Positions 6,282 to 8,239 of a DNA stretch of 8,239 nucleotides are shown piece by piece. The notes under the pieces are model-generated. The model was not told the origin of the DNA and ran no database searches. It saw only the letters and a list, made by a program, of their open reading frames with translations. A program made the position numbers and the translations under genes. The stretch spans positions 1 through 8,239 of the forward strand of contig JANWYL010000130.1 in assembly GCA_025056955.1 (NCBI GenBank), given 5' to 3'. The stretch comes from Sandaracinaceae bacterium (lineage in GTDB: Bacteria; Myxococcota_A; Polyangia; Polyangiales; Sandaracinaceae). The stretch's first letter is position 1, and each line of letters opens with the position of its first letter.

Positions 6282-8239
6282 ATGGAGCGCTTTGGAGCGA
6301 GGTTTTCGAGGGCGGCGAGCTTTTTACTGCCACTTTTGGCGTTGGGCTTGGCTGAAGGAGGGTGCGATTGTGGTGGTGGTGGCGGCGGCACGCCTGATGT
6401 TGGGAGACGCGAGGATGTGTGGATGGGGGAAGATGCTTCTTTGGTCGATGCCTTTCGGCAGGATGGGTTTTGGGCGAGCGATGCTTTTGCGCAAGACGCG
6501 TTTGACCCCACATGCGAGCGATGTGGTGGGAGCCGATGCGTGGATTTGGAGAGGGATCCTCAGAATTGCGGTGCTTGTGGGAATGTTTGCGGTCCTGGGG
6601 AGAGTTGTGAGGCTGGGCATTGCAGGTGTGGTGTAAGCCGAGCTGGTCGTGGTTCTGGGAGTGCTTGTGGTGGTGGGAATTTTGGGTGTTGTAACGATGT
6701 ATGTGTGGATTTATCGTCTGACATTGGGCATTGCGGGCGGTGTGGCGTGACTTGTACGGAGGGGCAGGTATGCAGTGCTGGTCGATGCCGGTTAGGGACG
6801 TGTCCTGCGGGCCGTGGGGATTGCGATGGTCGGGAAGCGAACGGATGTGAGACGGACATTGCGAGTTCGACGATGCACTGTGGGCGGTGTGGGAATGAGT
6901 GTTTTTTGCCTGCGGCGGTGGCTCGCTGTGTTGGGGGTCGCTGTGAAGTGGATTCGTGCATGTCTGGGCGTGGAAACTGCGATGGTCAGGATGCGAATGG
7001 GTGCGAGGTGGACACGAACACGAATCCGATGCACTGCGGTGGTTGTAACCGGGTGTGCAGTGGAGGGAATGCCAACTGGTCGTGTCGAGATGGGGCATGT
7101 CGGATTGAATCGTGCATGGCTGGCTATGGGGACTGTGATGGGGACCCGACGAACGGCTGCGAGACGAATTTGATGAACTCGATTGGGCATTGTGGACGAT
7201 GTGGGAACAGGTGCATGGGTGGTAATGCGACGTGGTCGTGTGTTGGGGGTGTGTGCAGTGTGGCTTCTTGCGATGCTGGCTATGGGGATTGCGACCGTGA
7301 TCCGAGCAATGGATGTGAGACGAATCTGAACACGAGCCTTTCCCACTGTGGGATGTGTGGGAATGCGTGCATGGGTGGAAACGCGACGTGGGAGTGCGTT
7401 GGTGGTGTTTGCTTACGTCAGGCCTGCAATTCTGGCTATGGGGACTGCGACGGGAATGCTGGCAATGGTTGTGAGACGGATGTGAATACGACTGTGGCGC
7501 ACTGCGGGAGGTGTGGGAATGCGTGTAGTGGTGGTAATGCGACGTGGTCGTGTGTTGGGGGTGCGTGCAGGGTGGCTTCTTGCAATTCTGGCTATGGGGA
7601 CTGCGACCGTGATCCGAGCAATGGATGTGAGACGAATCTGAACACGAGTCTTTCCCACTGTGGGATGTGTGGGAATGCGTGTAGTGGTGGTAATGCGACG
7701 TGGTCGTGTGTTGGGGGTATGTGCAGTGTGGCTTCTTGCAATTCTGGCTATGGGGACTGCGACCGTGATCCGAGCAATGGATGTGAGACGGATGTGAATA
7801 CGAATGCGATGCATTGTGGGATGTGTGGGAATGCATGTTCGAGTGGCTCACGATGTGTTGGTGGTCGGTGTGTGAGTGGTCGTTTGTTGGCTGCTGGGAC
7901 GATGCACTCATGCACGGTGCTTTCGGATGGGACGGTGAGGTGTTGGGGGTATAATGCTGCTGGGGAACTTGGGGATGGCACCCGTGTGACTCGGTACCAT
8001 GCGGTTGGAGTGTCTGGACTGAATAACGCCGTTTCTGTCGCGGTAGGGTTGTATACGAGTGAGACTGGGTACTATGACTGGTCGTGGGGGTGGGTCCAAG
8101 AGTACACTTCTCACACTTGTGCGGTGAGGGCAGATGGGAGTGTGTGGTGTTGGGGTCGGAACAACCATGGCCAATTGGGTGATAATTCGACGATGAGGCG
8201 TGAAGTTCCTGTGCAAGTGATGGGCTTGAGTGGAGCGAT
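6282..8239 (+). CDS. Exported cysteine-rich tandem-repeat protein with C-terminal RCC1 repeats, 3' end cut by window edge
   Basis: The frame is open from ATG 6282 to the window end, 652 codons. The N-terminus is a signal sequence: basic MERFGARFSR, hydrophobic FLLPLLALGLA, then EGGC (Cys28), possibly an atypical lipobox. A Gly run (31-36) and an Asp/Ala/Phe-rich linker follow (37-76). Residues 78-198 are cysteine-rich and irregular. From His199 there are six full 52-residue units and a truncated seventh from residue 511, each full unit opening HCGxCGNxC and containing WxCxxGxC, GDCD and NGCE. From about residue 535 RCC1-type repeats begin: HSCTVLSDGTVRCWGYN and HTCAVRADGSVWCWGRNN with GQLGD. 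This suggests a disulphide-stiffened stalk carrying a beta-propeller on the cell surface or in the periplasm, a known style in Myxococcota. Such proteins sometimes carry spurious database names because of their composition. Ligand and role are unknown. Confidence 0.88.
   Translation, partial: MERFGARFSRAASFLLPLLALGLAEGGCDCGGGGGGTPDVGRREDVWMGEDASLVDAFRQDGFWASDAFAQDAFDPTCERCGGSRCVDLERDPQNCGACGNVCGPGESCEAGHCRCGVSRAGRGSGSACGGGNFGCCNDVCVDLSSDIGHCGRCGVTCTEGQVCSAGRCRLGTCPAGRGDCDGREANGCETDIASSTMHCGRCGNECFLPAAVARCVGGRCEVDSCMSGRGNCDGQDANGCEVDTNTNPMHCGGCNRVCSGGNANWSCRDGACRIESCMAGYGDCDGDPTNGCETNLMNSIGHCGRCGNRCMGGNATWSCVGGVCSVASCDAGYGDCDRDPSNGCETNLNTSLSHCGMCGNACMGGNATWECVGGVCLRQACNSGYGDCDGNAGNGCETDVNTTVAHCGRCGNACSGGNATWSCVGGACRVASCNSGYGDCDRDPSNGCETNLNTSLSHCGMCGNACSGGNATWSCVGGMCSVASCNSGYGDCDRDPSNGCETDVNTNAMHCGMCGNACSSGSRCVGGRCVSGRLLAAGTMHSCTVLSDGTVRCWGYNAAGELGDGTRVTRYHAVGVSGLNNAVSVAVGLYTSETGYYDWSWGWVQEYTSHTCAVRADGSVWCWGRNNHGQLGDNSTMRREVPVQVMGLSGA
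6876..7811 (+). repeat. Six in-frame tandem repeats of exactly 156 bp (52 residues), plus a truncated seventh
   Basis: The His codon opening each unit falls at 6876, 7032, 7188, 7344, 7500, 7656 and 7812, always 156 bases apart. Two diverged relatives lie upstream, opening at 6564 and 6729, at irregular distance. A typical full unit has eight cysteines and shares HCG.CGN.C, W.C..G.C, GDCD and NGCE. Units at 7500 and 7656 are almost identical over most of their length, which points to recent duplication. Confidence 0.92.

Noticed and set aside
6262..6636. Plus-strand open frame of 124 codons starting before ATG 6282
   Set aside because: It is out of frame with the Cys-repeat gene, shows no family features, and its start lies upstream of the ribosome site that serves ATG 6282.
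6160..7911. Long minus-strand open frame (583 codons) rich in His, Ser and Thr
   Set aside because: It is antisense to the Cys-repeat gene, and its repetitive His/Ser pattern is the complement of the 156-bp repeats. The plus-strand frame has a signal peptide, a strong ribosome site and recognisable RCC1 motifs.

Overview
The window comes from a bacterial chromosome, most likely a member of the Myxococcota (former Deltaproteobacteria). The main pointers are the right-hand gene, which joins a cysteine-rich tandem-repeat stalk to RCC1-type repeats in a way I associate with that group, and the SIRT4-like (class II) sirtuin next to the tat genes. G+C looks moderate by eye, lower than in typical large-genome myxobacteria. 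The lineage is an inference and was not tested by search. I see no rRNA, tRNA, CRISPR array, insertion sequence or phage gene.

Positions 1-6199 carry a tightly packed run of nine genes, all on the minus strand and read right to left: a crotonase-family protein (6199-5471), a two-EF-hand protein (5429-4899), a 62-residue membrane protein (4902-4714), a class II glutamine amidotransferase-like protein (4654-3872), an unrecognised probable exported protein (about 3906-3346), glutathione synthetase GshB (3304-2351), TatB (2351-1869), TatC (1712-897) and a SIRT4-type sirtuin that runs off the left edge (797-1). Several junctions overlap (ATGA at 4899-4902, TGATG at 2349-2353, and the amidotransferase/exported-protein junction). 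Most other gaps are 40-100 bases, so much of the run is probably cotranscribed. The one longer gap, between tatB and tatC (about 156 bases), holds short direct repeats.

Positions 6200-6281 form a divergent spacer. From 6282 to the right edge one plus-strand gene is open (652 codons visible). It encodes an exported protein with a signal sequence, a Gly/Asp-rich linker, a cysteine-rich stalk whose main part has an exact 52-residue (156-base) period with eight cysteines per unit, and the start of an RCC1-like propeller.

The gene run mixes thiol metabolism (GshB), export of folded proteins (TatBC), NAD-dependent deacylation (sirtuin) and acyl-CoA chemistry (crotonase). No single pathway ties them together. 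The least ordinary points are two enzyme-family members that appear to lack their catalytic residues: the amidotransferase homologue has Ala for Cys2 and His for the oxyanion Asn, and the crotonase lacks both hydratase glutamates. The Cys-repeat gene is also notable for its very regular period and recent internal duplication. I did not find convincing evidence for a wholly new multi-gene system.
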